NCBI RefSeq assembly: GCF_900078195.1
Contig: NZ_FJVE01000006.1
Coordinates: 374,501-438,500 of the forward strand
Length of the DNA: 64,000 nucleotides
Direction of reading: 5' to 3'
From: Clostridium sp. Marseille-P299
GTDB lineage: Bacteria; Bacillota; Clostridia; Lachnospirales; Lachnospiraceae
Part shown: positions 8,534 through 17,137 of the stretch, piece by piece
Layout: every line of letters starts with the position of its first letter
Position numbering within the stretch: position 1 is the stretch's first letter
Notes under the pieces: generated by a model
What the model was told of the DNA's origin: nothing
Databases searched by the model: none
The model's input: the letters and a program-made list of their open reading frames with translations, nothing else
Position numbers and translations under genes: made by a program

Positions 8534-9058
8534 ATGCCATCAGGAAAAAAGATGTATTCCACAGAATTAAAACTTAAAGTGGTACAAAGATATTTAAAAG
8601 GCGATGTTTCTATAAAAGATGTTGCCAAAGAATTCAATGTTGATAAAAGTGATGTTAGAAAATGGAGAGATGCATACATACAAAATGATATTGAAGGTTT
8701 GTACACAACTCATGGAAGTTATACTGGAGATTTTAAAATATCTGTCGTAGAATATATTCATAATACAGGAGCATCTATACGTCAAGCTGCAGCCTATTTT
8801 AACATCCCTTCGCCACCAACGATATCAAAATGGGAACATATTTATTTTGAACAAGGCAAAGAAGCTCTGTATATCGATAATCGAGGAAGGGCTAATAAAA
8901 TGAAGAATACCATGAAGAAAGAATCGCAAAAGAAAAATGTACAAGAAAACGAAGACTTATTAACTGAAGTGCAAAGACTGCGTATGGAGAATGCTTACTT
9001 AAAAAAATTGAATGCCTTAATTCACGCACGGGAAAAATCCGGGAAGAAGACAAAGTAG
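8534..9058 (+). CDS. IS3-family transposase OrfA
   Basis: A 174-residue DNA-binding protein that recognises the element's ends. Two helix-turn-helix units are visible: ELKLKVVQRYLKGDVSIKDVAKEF and the second around SIRQAAAYFNIPSPPTISKWEH. The C-terminal third is a leucine zipper-like coiled coil (LLTEVQRLRMENAYLKKLNAL) used for multimerisation. I start at ATG 8534 because AAAGGGGAT stands seven bases upstream; the open frame extends further left without support. The slippery site at 9000-9007 lets some ribosomes pass into orfB. Confidence 0.88.
   Translation: MPSGKKMYSTELKLKVVQRYLKGDVSIKDVAKEFNVDKSDVRKWRDAYIQNDIEGLYTTHGSYTGDFKISVVEYIHNTGASIRQAAAYFNIPSPPTISKWEHIYFEQGKEALYIDNRGRANKMKNTMKKESQKKNVQENEDLLTEVQRLRMENAYLKKLNALIHAREKSGKKTK
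9000..9007 (+). promoter_or_regulatory. Programmed -1 frameshift site of the IS
   Basis: In the orfA frame the codons are TTA AAA AAA, giving the slippery heptamer A AAA AAA. The -1 frame is open from here to the orfB ATG at 9091 and onward, so a fused OrfAB transposase can be made, as known for the IS3 family. Confidence 0.75.
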
Positions 9059-9090
9059 CTGTCATTACCGAATTAAGGCAAGAATTTAAA

Positions 9091-9903
9091 ATGACAGCAT
9101 TACTTAAATATGTTGGTATGTCAAGAAGTACTTACTACTATTATGTAAAAAAATTAAACAAGCCCGATAAATATGAGCGTATAAAAGAAGAGATCACCGC
9201 CATTTATCATGAGAACCAGGGAAGATATGGATACCGCAGAATTACTATGGAACTCCATAATCGTGGATATAAAATCAATCATAAAACTGTTCAAAGGCTG
9301 ATGAAAACTTTACAATTAAAATGCATGGTTAGGATTAAGAAATATCGCTCTTACAGGGGTGAAATAGGAAATATTGCTCCGAATCTTATTCAACGAGATT
9401 TCACAGCAACAAAGCCGAATCAAAAATGGACAACTGATATCACTGAATTTTCTTTGTTTGGAACAAAACTTTATCTTTCTCCAATTTTAGATATGTATAA
9501 TAGCGAGATAATTAGCTACAGTATAAGCGAACGACCTGTTCTTAGTCAGGTAATGGATATGTTGGACAAAGCTTTTAAAAAGTTATCTGATAGCACAAAT
9601 TTGGTATTTCATAGTGATCAAGGCTGGCAGTACCAACATAGATCATACCAGATGCGCTTGAAAGAAAAAGGTATTCAGCAAAGTATGTCCAGAAAAGGAA
9701 ATTGCCTAGATAACTCTCTCATGGAAAACTTCTTTGGGCTCTTGAAATCAGAATTAATGTATTTAAGAACATTTGAATCTATAGAAGAGTTTAAAAAAGA
9801 ACTTAGAAATTACATAGATTATTATAATAACAAACGAATTAAGAGTAAACTAAAAGGAATGAGCCCTGTAGAGTACAGAACTCATTCCATGAAAGTAGCG
9901 TAA
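9091..9903 (+). CDS. IS3-family transposase OrfB (DDE integrase)
   Basis: A 270-residue catalytic part. After an HTH_21-type region (IYHENQGRYGYRRITMEL) the rve fold carries a full DDE triad: Asp in WTTDITEF (about residue 111), Asp in VFHSDQGWQYQH (about 174), Glu in CLDNSLMENFFGLLKSE (about 210). All motifs are intact and there are no stops, so the element may still move. It is probably made as an OrfAB fusion by -1 frameshifting; the internal ATG may give a separate OrfB. Confidence 0.92.
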   Translation: MTALLKYVGMSRSTYYYYVKKLNKPDKYERIKEEITAIYHENQGRYGYRRITMELHNRGYKINHKTVQRLMKTLQLKCMVRIKKYRSYRGEIGNIAPNLIQRDFTATKPNQKWTTDITEFSLFGTKLYLSPILDMYNSEIISYSISERPVLSQVMDMLDKAFKKLSDSTNLVFHSDQGWQYQHRSYQMRLKEKGIQQSMSRKGNCLDNSLMENFFGLLKSELMYLRTFESIEEFKKELRNYIDYYNNKRIKSKLKGMSPVEYRTHSMKVA

Positions 9904-9954
9904 TAAATATTTGTCTAACTTTTTGGGGTCAGATCAAAATCAAGGGATTTCGTT

Positions 9955-9976
9955 AGCACGAGACGGGATTCAAACC
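9955..9976 (-). repeat. att-like repeat: 3' end fragment of tRNA-Gly
   Basis: 22 bases matching the 3' end of the tRNA-Gly gene at 12782-12803 with one mismatch. Read leftward they give the T-arm and acceptor end (GGTTTGAATCCCGTCTCGTGC). Only this part of the tRNA is present. Together with the intact tRNA it brackets a 2.8 kb segment holding a dead integrase, as expected for attachment sites of a tRNA-integrated element. Confidence 0.7.
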
Positions 9977-10118
9977 ATAATCCTATCCTACAAATACTGA
10001 AAAGAAAGGGGGTTCACCCACTTCTGATTTATGTGCACTTAATAGTGCACATATTTTTATGTACAATTTCCATTTAATATTTCTAAATTTGAATACCAAA
10101 TGAAAATTACACAATAAA

Positions 10119-10607
10119 TCATTTTTCTTTAAGTTCCATGTAAATTGATGTGGTTTCATCTTCGTCAAGCAAATATTCAGGCATTGGTTTACGCTCAAAT
10201 CCTAATCTCTCATACAAAGCAATAGCTCTACTGTTAATCGAATTAGGGTCTACCCAAACCTTTTCTGCGCCATTTTTAAATGCCTCCTCGATTGCAAAAG
10301 AAAGCGCTTTAGTCGCTATTCCTTTACCTCTCGCAAACTTAAATAATTTGATATCCAACGCAGCACTATTACTATGCTCATTATCAATCTTAAAAAAAGT
10401 CTCTCCACAATACACAGCATCTTCGAAGATGGAATAATGGTTTACCATTGGTCTGGTAGATAAAATCCAATCGTACCAATCGTTCATTCTTTCTTCTGTT
10501 TCGTGTAGTCCATCTGGAAATCCTACAAATCTCATAACATCTCCATCTGCCCATAATTTTTTTACATTAGATATCTCACTTCTGCTTGTCTCTTTAATAG
10601 TAATCAT
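10119..10607 (-). CDS. GNAT N-acetyltransferase, paralogue of the 4482-5087 gene
   Basis: A 162-residue acetyltransferase. Acetyl-CoA motif: LFKFARGKGIATKALSFAIEEAF (R-x-x-G-x-A as RGKGIA, about residue 93); closing motif VDPNSINSRAIALYERLGF. The front (KKLWADGDVMRFVGFPDGL) matches the other GNAT's WWNDGTVMAHAGFPNGL block. It lies in the decayed integrative element and behind its own leader ORF (10641-10685). The AGAGG ribosome site is 14 bases from the ATG, rather far, and is held in a hairpin. Its substrate is unknown; a drug is plausible from the leader layout. Confidence 0.85.
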   Translation of the reverse strand: MITIKETSRSEISNVKKLWADGDVMRFVGFPDGLHETEERMNDWYDWILSTRPMVNHYSIFEDAVYCGETFFKIDNEHSNSAALDIKLFKFARGKGIATKALSFAIEEAFKNGAEKVWVDPNSINSRAIALYERLGFERKPMPEYLLDEDETTSIYMELKEK

Positions 10608-10620
10608 AAAATATAAATAT

Positions 10621-10661
10621 TCCTCTCAATTATTTAGAGGTTATTTATTGTGGAACCTCCC
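10621..10661 (-). promoter_or_regulatory. Candidate translational switch of the second GNAT gene
   Basis: Same three-segment layout as at 5095-5138: A (10661-10654, GGGAGGTT) inside the leader ORF, B (10642-10636, AACCTCT) starting at its stop codon, C (10626-10621, AGAGGA) containing the ribosome site. B pairs with A or with C. The primary sequences of the two leaders otherwise differ, so the shared architecture is unlikely to be simple recent duplication. Confidence 0.55.
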
Positions 10662-10685
10662 ACCACAAATAATTATCTTTCTCAT
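10641..10685 (-). CDS. Leader peptide of the second GNAT gene (14 residues)
   Basis: Short ORF MRKIIICGGRFHNK with a very good ribosome site (AAAGGAGAATGATATC before ATG 10685). It ends 34 bases before the acetyltransferase ATG. Codons Gly-Arg-Phe form segment A of the switch. A 7-base perfect hairpin (TGTCTAC/GTAGACA) lies upstream of it. Drug-dependent stalling is inference. Confidence 0.6.
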   Translation of the reverse strand: MRKIIICGGRFHNK

Positions 10686-11052
10686 GATATCATTCTCCTT
10701 TCTAGTTAATCATATATGTCTACGTAAATGCGGTAGACACCATTTTCTAATTTATTATATACTTTAATTATAATATCATATTGACCAAAACAAGACAAAA
10801 AAAATTACCAAATATTGTGTACACCTTTCATAAAAGTGTATTTACTATACTGTCTAAGATTGTGTATACATTTCTTTAAATAAAAATCCATGAAATTCAA
10901 CTGCTCACTCCTACATGTAAATGACACTCAAATAATACGTAAAGAAATATCCATATAGTATAAAGAAAAAGAAAGCCTAAATCAAACAATAAAAGAAAAG
11001 GATGAATTAATTCTTAACCAATACTCATTCCAACCTCAATGCCACAATAAAA
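10686..11052. other. Intergenic region inside the decayed element
   Basis: About 370 bases. The left part is the promoter and leader side of the GNAT gene (hairpin TGTCTAC/GTAGACA around 10718-10740). Rightward, a frame ending near 11093 reads as a charged helical tail (KEKESLNQTIKEKDELIL) with no start; it may be a gene remnant. Confidence 0.4.
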
Positions 11053-11084
11053 GACAGGAGCCATATAAATTTATAGCTCCTGCC
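11053..11084 (-). terminator. Terminator of the AraC-type gene
   Basis: Read leftward, CAGGAGC-type stem pairing with GCTCCTG around an AT-rich loop, followed by TCTTTTATT. It lies 12 bases past the stop of the gene ending at 11096. Confidence 0.7.
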
Positions 11085-11095
11085 CCTGAATAACC

Positions 11096-11941
11096 TTATT
11101 GAGGCTCAACAGGAATCCAGATTTCACCTCTCGTATTATCTGCTTTGCCGTAATACATTTCGAAATTGATATCTCCCACCAGATTATAACCTGATGTTGG
11201 AAGCCATTCTGCATAGATTCGTCGCCACATATTTTGCATCTCACAGTCATCCACTGAAAATATAGCCCATGTCATAGCCGGAACATGTAGTATGGTAAAT
11301 CGTTCCGGAATATCCATAGCTTCTGGTACATGCTGACATATCATATACTTAAAGGTGGTCTTCGTGTGGTCATACAGTGCTGCATGGAGCATAGTATCAG
11401 GTTCTTCTCCCAATAAGTTATTCATTTCGTCAACCGAACCATCATCGTCACACTGCTTACAGAACATTGGTACTTCCTCAAATGCTTTCTCCATATCGGA
11501 ACTTATTTCGCCATAAACACCGAACATTTCAAATGCACTTTTTGTTTCAATCTTACATGTCATTTTTTGCACTCCTTTAATCTGAATTTGAAAAGTCAAA
11601 GGAGGATATATCTGAAACTTCACGCCGTCCTTCCGAACAATTGTTGGTGTGAAACCATGTTGCCTTTCAAATGCTCTTGTGAAGCTATCTGCGCTGTTAT
11701 ATCCGTATTTTACAGCAACATCAATTACCTTATCTCCTCTTTGCAGGTCCACTACCGCAACTGACATTTTGCGTTTCCTTATATACTCTGAAAGTGGCAT
11801 ATCTGTAAGGTAATTGAATATACGTTGAAAATGATATGACGAATATGATGTTACATTTGCTACAGATGACAATGCTTCTGCATCAGTCAGGTTCAACTCA
11901 ATATACCCAATTGCACGGTTAAGTTGTTCAATGAGATTCAT
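11096..11941 (-). CDS. AraC-family regulator with GyrI-like effector domain
   Basis: A 281-residue transcription regulator. Residues about 1-100 hold the double AraC helix-turn-helix (AEALSSVANVTSYSSYHFQRIF; VIDVAVKYGYNSADSFTRAFERQHGFTP). The rest is a GyrI-like (AraC_E_bind) small-molecule domain, ending GDINFEMYYGKADNTRGEIWIPVE. Such proteins (Rob/SoxS-like, BmrR-fold) respond to drugs. I start at ATG 11941 with GGGGGAG six bases upstream; the frame extends 15 codons more without support. It lies inside the former integrative element beside a GNAT, so it may control a cargo gene. A related stand-alone GyrI domain is at 56199-56675. Confidence 0.88.
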   Translation of the reverse strand: MNLIEQLNRAIGYIELNLTDAEALSSVANVTSYSSYHFQRIFNYLTDMPLSEYIRKRKMSVAVVDLQRGDKVIDVAVKYGYNSADSFTRAFERQHGFTPTIVRKDGVKFQIYPPLTFQIQIKGVQKMTCKIETKSAFEMFGVYGEISSDMEKAFEEVPMFCKQCDDDGSVDEMNNLLGEEPDTMLHAALYDHTKTTFKYMICQHVPEAMDIPERFTILHVPAMTWAIFSVDDCEMQNMWRRIYAEWLPTSGYNLVGDINFEMYYGKADNTRGEIWIPVEPQ

Positions 11942-12119
11942 CTTATGCTCCCCCTTTGATCCAATGATATCAGAAATGAAATGCAATTATCCGACTTTTC
12001 AAATAATCATTTATCGTATTTTTATCTTAAATTCTTTATGACAACAACTTTTGTTTGACTAAATATTCAGCGTTGTAAATTTATCTTATTATACTTTTGC
12101 CGAAATAGCAAATCAATAA

Positions 12120-12673
12120 ATGGTAAAAATTGCTCGTAACAGAGAAAAGAAACATCAATCATTGGTTCATCAGGTGGAAATGAAATTAAAGTCAAAAATG
12201 GCAATCGTTCATTCGAAATATGATAACCAGAGGGCAGAACGTGCACTATTAAAAGAAAAGCGGAAAAAGGATGCAAAAGCAATGCTAAGTTATCAGGAAC
12301 GTATTACCATCCATAAGATTTATACTTGAAGTACCTTTCAGGATTTTCAGAAGCATGCTTGTTACTTTGTCAAATGGTGTAAGGAACGCTACGGCTGCAC
12401 TCATAGAATTCTGCAAGGCAACCGGATTACGAAAGAAAGACTGTTAAAAGGGATGAGCAACATTGGCGTAAGTATTGCAGAGAAGCAGGAGTACCGTTTA
12501 AGAGTAGTCATTGCATCCGAAGAACCTTTGCCAGCAGGTTGTATGCAGAGGGCATGCCTTTAGAGGAAATCAGTGTGTATGTGGGTCATGAAGATACTGA
12601 TACAACGAAAGGCTATATCTACAATTACAATGAAATCAAAAAGAATCGTGCCTATATGGACAAGGCATTATAG
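12120..12673 (+). pseudogene. Tyrosine integrase, decayed
   Basis: Remains of a phage/ICE-type tyrosine recombinase. The first 69 codons (MVKIARNREKKHQSLVHQVE...) end at a TGA (12327-12329); the same frame goes on with TFQDFQKHACYFVKWCKERYGC, a typical core-binding domain. The middle of the catalytic domain is missing. Near 12510 the coding shifts frame and ends with HCIRRTFASRLYAEGM (His-x-x-Arg box) and VYVGHEDTDTTKGYIY (His and Tyr nucleophile), stop at 12671-12673. At least one nonsense codon, one large deletion and one frameshift. Placed directly beside tRNA-Gly, its likely integration site. Confidence 0.85.
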
Positions 12674-12731
12674 CAGTTCCCGTACGTAAAAGGATGTTGC
12701 ACACATCCTGCACACATGTTTTTCAAGCAAC

Positions 12732-12775
12732 AAAAAATCGCTAACCCTTGATTTATAAGGATTAGCGATTTTTTT
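12732..12775 (-). terminator. Terminator downstream of tRNA-Gly
   Basis: Stem AAAAAATCGCTAA ... TTAGCGATTTTTT with a central loop, T-runs on both sides. Probably brought in with the integrated element, since another hairpin (split by the IS) lies next to the tRNA fragment at 9955. Confidence 0.75.
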
Positions 12776-12781
12776 CAATTA

Positions 12782-12803
12782 AGCACGAGACGGGATTCGA
12801 ACC
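12782..12803 (-). repeat. att-like repeat within tRNA-Gly
   Basis: The tRNA 3'-end copy of the 22-base repeat seen at 9955-9976 (one mismatch). Defines the right limit of the decayed element. Confidence 0.65.
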
Positions 12804-12853
12804 CGCGACCCTCGCCTTGGCAAGGCGATACTCCACCACTGAGCCACTCGTGC
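12783..12853 (-). tRNA. tRNA-Gly (GCC)
   Basis: 71-base cloverleaf on the minus strand. Acceptor stem GCACGAG pairs with CUCGUGC; D-arm GGCUCAGUGGUGGAGU; anticodon stem-loop CGCCUUGCCAAGGCG with anticodon GCC; T-arm GCGGGUUCGAAUCCCGU. The CCA end is not encoded. It decodes GGC/GGU. Its 3' end served as the integration target of the element to its left. Confidence 0.95.
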
Positions 12854-13045
12854 GTATTTAGTTGTTGTTGCATCTCACAGGTATTAATATACCATAGAAC
12901 ATTTCTTATGTCAACACTTATTCTTTATTTTCTTTATATTTTTTCACGAAATTCATGTTTTTTTAGTTTTTAAGTATAATTTATCCTATTATCTACAAAA
13001 TAAGATACTCTCTGTAATTATTTAGAAACAACATGAACTAATATA

Positions 13046-13206
13046 AAGAAAGTAGAATCTCTTTTTGTAAGAACTTATCTATATGCTTACGAATATTCAC
13101 TAGATACAAAAAATTGCTCTATAGCTATAAAGAATATTCTCTAAATACAAAAGAATGTTCTCCAGTTAAGTACAAAAAATTGTACAAAAAAGAGATTCCC
13201 TTTCTT
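13046..13206. repeat. Inverted-repeat-bounded element after the ABC operon
   Basis: Ends form a long inverted repeat: GAATCTCTTTTTGTA at 13055-13069 against TACAAAAAAGAGATTC at 13183-13198, extended by AAGAAAG / CTTTCTT. Inside are two GAATATTC...ATACAAAA units and a perfect hairpin GTACAAAAAATTGTAC at 13170-13185. It could be an elaborate terminator for the leftward ABC operon or a small MITE-like element. Confidence 0.5.
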
Positions 13207-13232
13207 AACAATATCACAATATCACCATTTCA

Positions 13233-14978
13233 CTACTCAAACTGCGAGTAATATAACTGGCTATAAAGGCCTTTTTGCTTCATTAACTCTTTATGATTTC
13301 CTTGCTCAACAATATTACCATCCTTAACAACTAAGATATGATCCGCACTCTTAATCGTTGAAAGTCTATGAGCAATAACAAAACAAGTTTTATTCTTCAT
13401 CAGATTTCTCATCGCTTGCTGAATCTGAATTTCTGTCCGAGTATCTACATTTGAAGTAGCTTCATCAAGAATTAACATCTTAGCATCAAGTAGCATAGCT
13501 CTTGCAATCGTCAATAACTGTTTTTGGCCTTTCGATAAATTCGTACCATCATCGGTCAATATTGTATCATAGCCCTTTGGCAAACGCTTAATATAAGAGT
13601 GTATTTTCGCTGCTTTCGCTGCTTCTATTACATCCTCCATCGTAGCATTGTCATTTCCATATGCAATATTTTCAAAAATAGTACCTTGAAATAACCAAGT
13701 ATCTTGAAGAACCATTGCGTAAGCTTTTCGTAAACTCTTTCTAGTCGTGCTACTGATTTCTTGGTTGTCTACCTCAATACTACCACCATTTACATCATAA
13801 AATCGCATCAATAAATTAATAATTGTCGTTTTTCCAGCTCCCGTAGGCCCAACAATAGCAATCATACTTCCAGCAGGTGCATGTAATGTTAAGTCTTTTA
13901 ATATTATTTTATCAGCAGTATAACCAAAGGATACATTTTTTACATCTACCGTTCCATTTACATCAGTAAGTTCCTTAGCATCTGCCTTATCTGATACTTC
14001 CGCTAATTCATCCATTAACTGAAATATTCTCTCTGCTGCCGATAAAGACGCCTGAAATTCACCCATAATATTTGCAGATTCATTAATTGGTCCAGAAAAC
14101 TTTCTTGAATATAACACAAATGAAGATATACTACCAAGTGTCATATTTCCAAACAAATAATTAATCGCACCAAATACACTGATTAATGTTAATGATAAAT
14201 TATTCATAAAGTTTACAGAAGGCCCCACCATTGCTCCATAATAATCCGCGCGGTAATATGCATTAACAGCTTCTTTGTTCTTTTCCTTAAACTTCTGAAT
14301 CGTATTTTCTTCTTGATGATATGCCTTTAAAGTTTTTTGACCTGAAATTAACTCTTCAACCATACCATTTAACTCACCTAGCGCTTTGGATCTTTTACGA
14401 AACATTGGTCTTGTTAAACTTGTTATCTTCCTTGTTAAAACTATCGTTATTGGAATTGTAACGACAAAAACAAGTACTAACTTGGTTGAGATCATTAACA
14501 TAGAAACAAAGGATACTATAACCGTAATCACACTTGAACAAATGGTTACTAGGTCTGAAGTAAGTGTCGAATTTAATGTATCAATATCATACGAAATTTT
14601 ACTTATAATATCTCCTGTTTGATGTGTATCAAAATATCCAACTGGAAGCGTTAATATATGTTCAAATAAATCCTTACGCAAACGATAAGATATTCTTTTA
14701 CTAATCTCTAACATTATTAACGATAAAATATAAGTAAATACAGCAGATACAATATAAAATAGAATCATTAATTTACAATAGTAAAATACTTTTTGAAAAT
14801 TAACATCTCCCTGTCCAATGCCAATGTTATCAATCGCAGAACCTGATAAGCTTGGTCCAATCAGTGCAAAACTGTTACTTGCAATAGAAAGAATGATTGC
14901 AATCGCCATTAATGCTTTATATTGAAAAAGATAAGATAAAATCCTCTTAAATGTATGCATTTTTTTACGTTTCGTCAT
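13233..14978 (-). CDS. ABC exporter half-transporter, catalytic NBD subunit
   Basis: A 581-residue membrane-ATPase fusion: six membrane helices (residues about 20-310), then an ATPase with Walker A GPTGAGKTT, Walker B MLILDEATSNVD (catalytic Glu present) and switch His in FVIAHR. Its signature is LSKGQ rather than LSGGQ. The start is ATG 14978, behind AAGGAAGG; an upstream GTG (15005) overlaps the previous gene. It forms an operon with 14998-16701 and the two should make a heterodimer of the BmrCD/TM287-288 type, moving drugs or lipids outward. Substrate unknown. Confidence 0.92.
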   Translation of the reverse strand: MTKRKKMHTFKRILSYLFQYKALMAIAIILSIASNSFALIGPSLSGSAIDNIGIGQGDVNFQKVFYYCKLMILFYIVSAVFTYILSLIMLEISKRISYRLRKDLFEHILTLPVGYFDTHQTGDIISKISYDIDTLNSTLTSDLVTICSSVITVIVSFVSMLMISTKLVLVFVVTIPITIVLTRKITSLTRPMFRKRSKALGELNGMVEELISGQKTLKAYHQEENTIQKFKEKNKEAVNAYYRADYYGAMVGPSVNFMNNLSLTLISVFGAINYLFGNMTLGSISSFVLYSRKFSGPINESANIMGEFQASLSAAERIFQLMDELAEVSDKADAKELTDVNGTVDVKNVSFGYTADKIILKDLTLHAPAGSMIAIVGPTGAGKTTIINLLMRFYDVNGGSIEVDNQEISSTTRKSLRKAYAMVLQDTWLFQGTIFENIAYGNDNATMEDVIEAAKAAKIHSYIKRLPKGYDTILTDDGTNLSKGQKQLLTIARAMLLDAKMLILDEATSNVDTRTEIQIQQAMRNLMKNKTCFVIAHRLSTIKSADHILVVKDGNIVEQGNHKELMKQKGLYSQLYYSQFE

Positions 14979-14997
14979 TGTTAGCAAACCTTCCTTT

Positions 14998-16701
14998 TTA
15001 TTCACTCATTTGAGATTCTGCAATTTCTTTATAAATATCACAGCTATTTATGAGTTCCTCGTGTGTTCCATAACCTACGATATTTCCATCTTCCATTACA
15101 CATATTGCATCCGCAGACATAATTGAACTAATACGCTGAGCAATCATAATCGTAGTCGTTTCTTTAAAATGTTCTCTTAATTCCTTTCGTACCGCAGCAT
15201 CCGTTTTGTAATCAAGGGCACTTGACGAATCATCCAATATTAAAATCTCTGGATGAGCTGCCATTGCTCTAGCAATCAATAAACGCTGCTTCTGCCCACC
15301 ACTTAAATCTGCACCACGAATCGCAACTACAGTATCAAAACCCTTTGGTTTTTCTGAAATATATTCCGACGCATTTGCATAGTCAGCAGCTACTTTTACG
15401 TCTTCTTCCTTAAGGTCCCTTCCAAAACGTATATTTTCAAAGATTGTATCATTACTAATAAAATCATTTTGAAAAACAACGCCAAACTTTTCTCGAAGCT
15501 TCTTTATATCCATGGAGCGGATATCTTCCCCATTGATACGTATCGCCCCCTCATTAACATCATAAAATCGCATAAGTAGCTTGACTATAGTTGACTTACC
15601 AGAGCCAGTTGCACCAATGATACCTAATGTTTGACCTTTTTTAATGCCAAAACTGATATCAGTTAAATTATCTTCTTTACCATCGTAAGAAAAAGAAACA
15701 TGATCAAATTCTACACAATAATCATTCCTCACTTTTGGTAAATCAATAACGCCCATCTCATCTGGTGCATTTAATACTTCTACAATACGTTTTGCAGATG
15801 CACTTGCCTTAGAATAGTTCGTAAAAATTCTAGAAATAAATAATAACGCATTTAAGATTAAAGTAACATATGTTAAAAAAGCAATAATGATACCTGGTTT
15901 AATCGCTCCACTATTTACACGGTAAGCTCCAGCTAAAATAACAAGTACCGTCCCAACATTTAAACATACTTGCATCATTGGGTTAACGCTGGACATAACC
16001 ATCCCTGTTTTCTTTTCCTGAGTGGCAGTTGCACTATTACATGCATCAAACTTTTTCTTCTCATACTCTTCTTTTGAAAGTGCTTTAATAACACGAATAC
16101 CAGTAATATTTTCGCGTACAACTCGAACGTAATCATCAATTCGCTTTTGAACCAATGTATACATCGGTATCCCGTATTTTGATACAATGTAAATGGTTAC
16201 AAAAATTATTGGCATAACAGCTATCATTACTAAAGTAAGTACAGGATCAAGCGTCAATGTAATAATTGTACCACCAACTAAAAATATCGGTGCTCTAACA
16301 CCAAGTCGCTGCATCATACCAACAATCTGATGAATGTTGTATGTATCTGTGGTTACTCTTGAAACTAAGGATGGTAATGTGAAATTATCCACTTGATGAT
16401 TCGATAGATTAATAATTTTAGAGAATAGATCATTTCTAATATGTTCGGTGGTATCTCTTGCAACACTGGACGCCATTCGATTCGCCACTGTATTGCATAT
16501 AAGTGCTGCAATAGCGCAACATAACATAATGCCACCCCAGATGAGGATATAATTAACATTCTTCAGTGGGATTATATCATCAATCATATACGATAAAATC
16601 CATGGTAATGCAAGTTCAACTATGGTACCAGTTGTTTTGATGATAAGACCGATTAACATTTTGAAATAATAAGGTTTTAAGTAAGACATTATCTGGTTCA
16701 T
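14998..16701 (-). CDS. ABC exporter half-transporter, degenerate NBD subunit
   Basis: A 567-residue partner: six membrane helices, Walker A GATGSGKST, signature LSGGQ (intact), Walker B ILILDDSSSALD (the catalytic Glu is Asp) and IMIAQR (switch His is Gln). Combined with the LSKGQ of the partner, these make one dead and one live ATP site, the usual asymmetry of heterodimeric exporters. It is first in the operon and ends 19 bases before the partner's ATG. Start chosen at ATG 16701 after GGGAG; an ATG four codons earlier is possible. Confidence 0.9.
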   Translation of the reverse strand: MNQIMSYLKPYYFKMLIGLIIKTTGTIVELALPWILSYMIDDIIPLKNVNYILIWGGIMLCCAIAALICNTVANRMASSVARDTTEHIRNDLFSKIINLSNHQVDNFTLPSLVSRVTTDTYNIHQIVGMMQRLGVRAPIFLVGGTIITLTLDPVLTLVMIAVMPIIFVTIYIVSKYGIPMYTLVQKRIDDYVRVVRENITGIRVIKALSKEEYEKKKFDACNSATATQEKKTGMVMSSVNPMMQVCLNVGTVLVILAGAYRVNSGAIKPGIIIAFLTYVTLILNALLFISRIFTNYSKASASAKRIVEVLNAPDEMGVIDLPKVRNDYCVEFDHVSFSYDGKEDNLTDISFGIKKGQTLGIIGATGSGKSTIVKLLMRFYDVNEGAIRINGEDIRSMDIKKLREKFGVVFQNDFISNDTIFENIRFGRDLKEEDVKVAADYANASEYISEKPKGFDTVVAIRGADLSGGQKQRLLIARAMAAHPEILILDDSSSALDYKTDAAVRKELREHFKETTTIMIAQRISSIMSADAICVMEDGNIVGYGTHEELINSCDIYKEIAESQMSE

Positions 16702-17137
16702 AATAACTCCCATGCTCTTCTAGGCTGAAACATTAGTAAGTACATTTCTTGAACTTTCTATTGTCATGTATAAAAGTTGAAAAAACATGTTTTTCAACTT
16801 AGCCTCTAAGAATACTTATGATATTTTATAAAAAACAAGAACAATACTCTTTGCAATTGAGGATTGCTTAACAATTTATAATTATCTTGATATTTACGTT
16901 ATCTAATAATTAATAATTTTCCAGACAATTGCATATAAATTTATTATACTCTTTCAATTTATAAAAATCGACATTTTTTATATATTTTTATATTATTTTT
17001 ACATGTTTTATTTTTTCTTTATAATTGTTTATTAACAATACTAATTAATAATTTTCAATAAATTGAAATAGATTGTCTTAACTGCATTACATTAATAGCC
17101 AAACAAAAAATATATGTTTTTATTAATTTATGTAACT

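Larger units (their letters stand above)
8477..9936 (+). mobile_element. IS3-family insertion sequence, IS150-like, apparently intact
   Basis: A 1460-base element. Imperfect 25-base terminal inverted repeats: the left begins TGAAGTGAACCCC and the right, read inward, TGATCTGACCCC; both run into GTTAGACA. It carries orfA and orfB in overlapping frames joined by a slippery A-run. A possible 3-base target duplication (AAA) flanks it. The flanks form a hairpin (CCCTTGA ... TCAAGGG), so it landed in the loop of a terminator beside the tRNA-Gly fragment at 9955. Confidence 0.9.

Noticed and set aside
12120..12329. Independent small gene of 69 codons
   Set aside because: The same frame continues past its stop into integrase sequence, so it is the front of the dead integrase.
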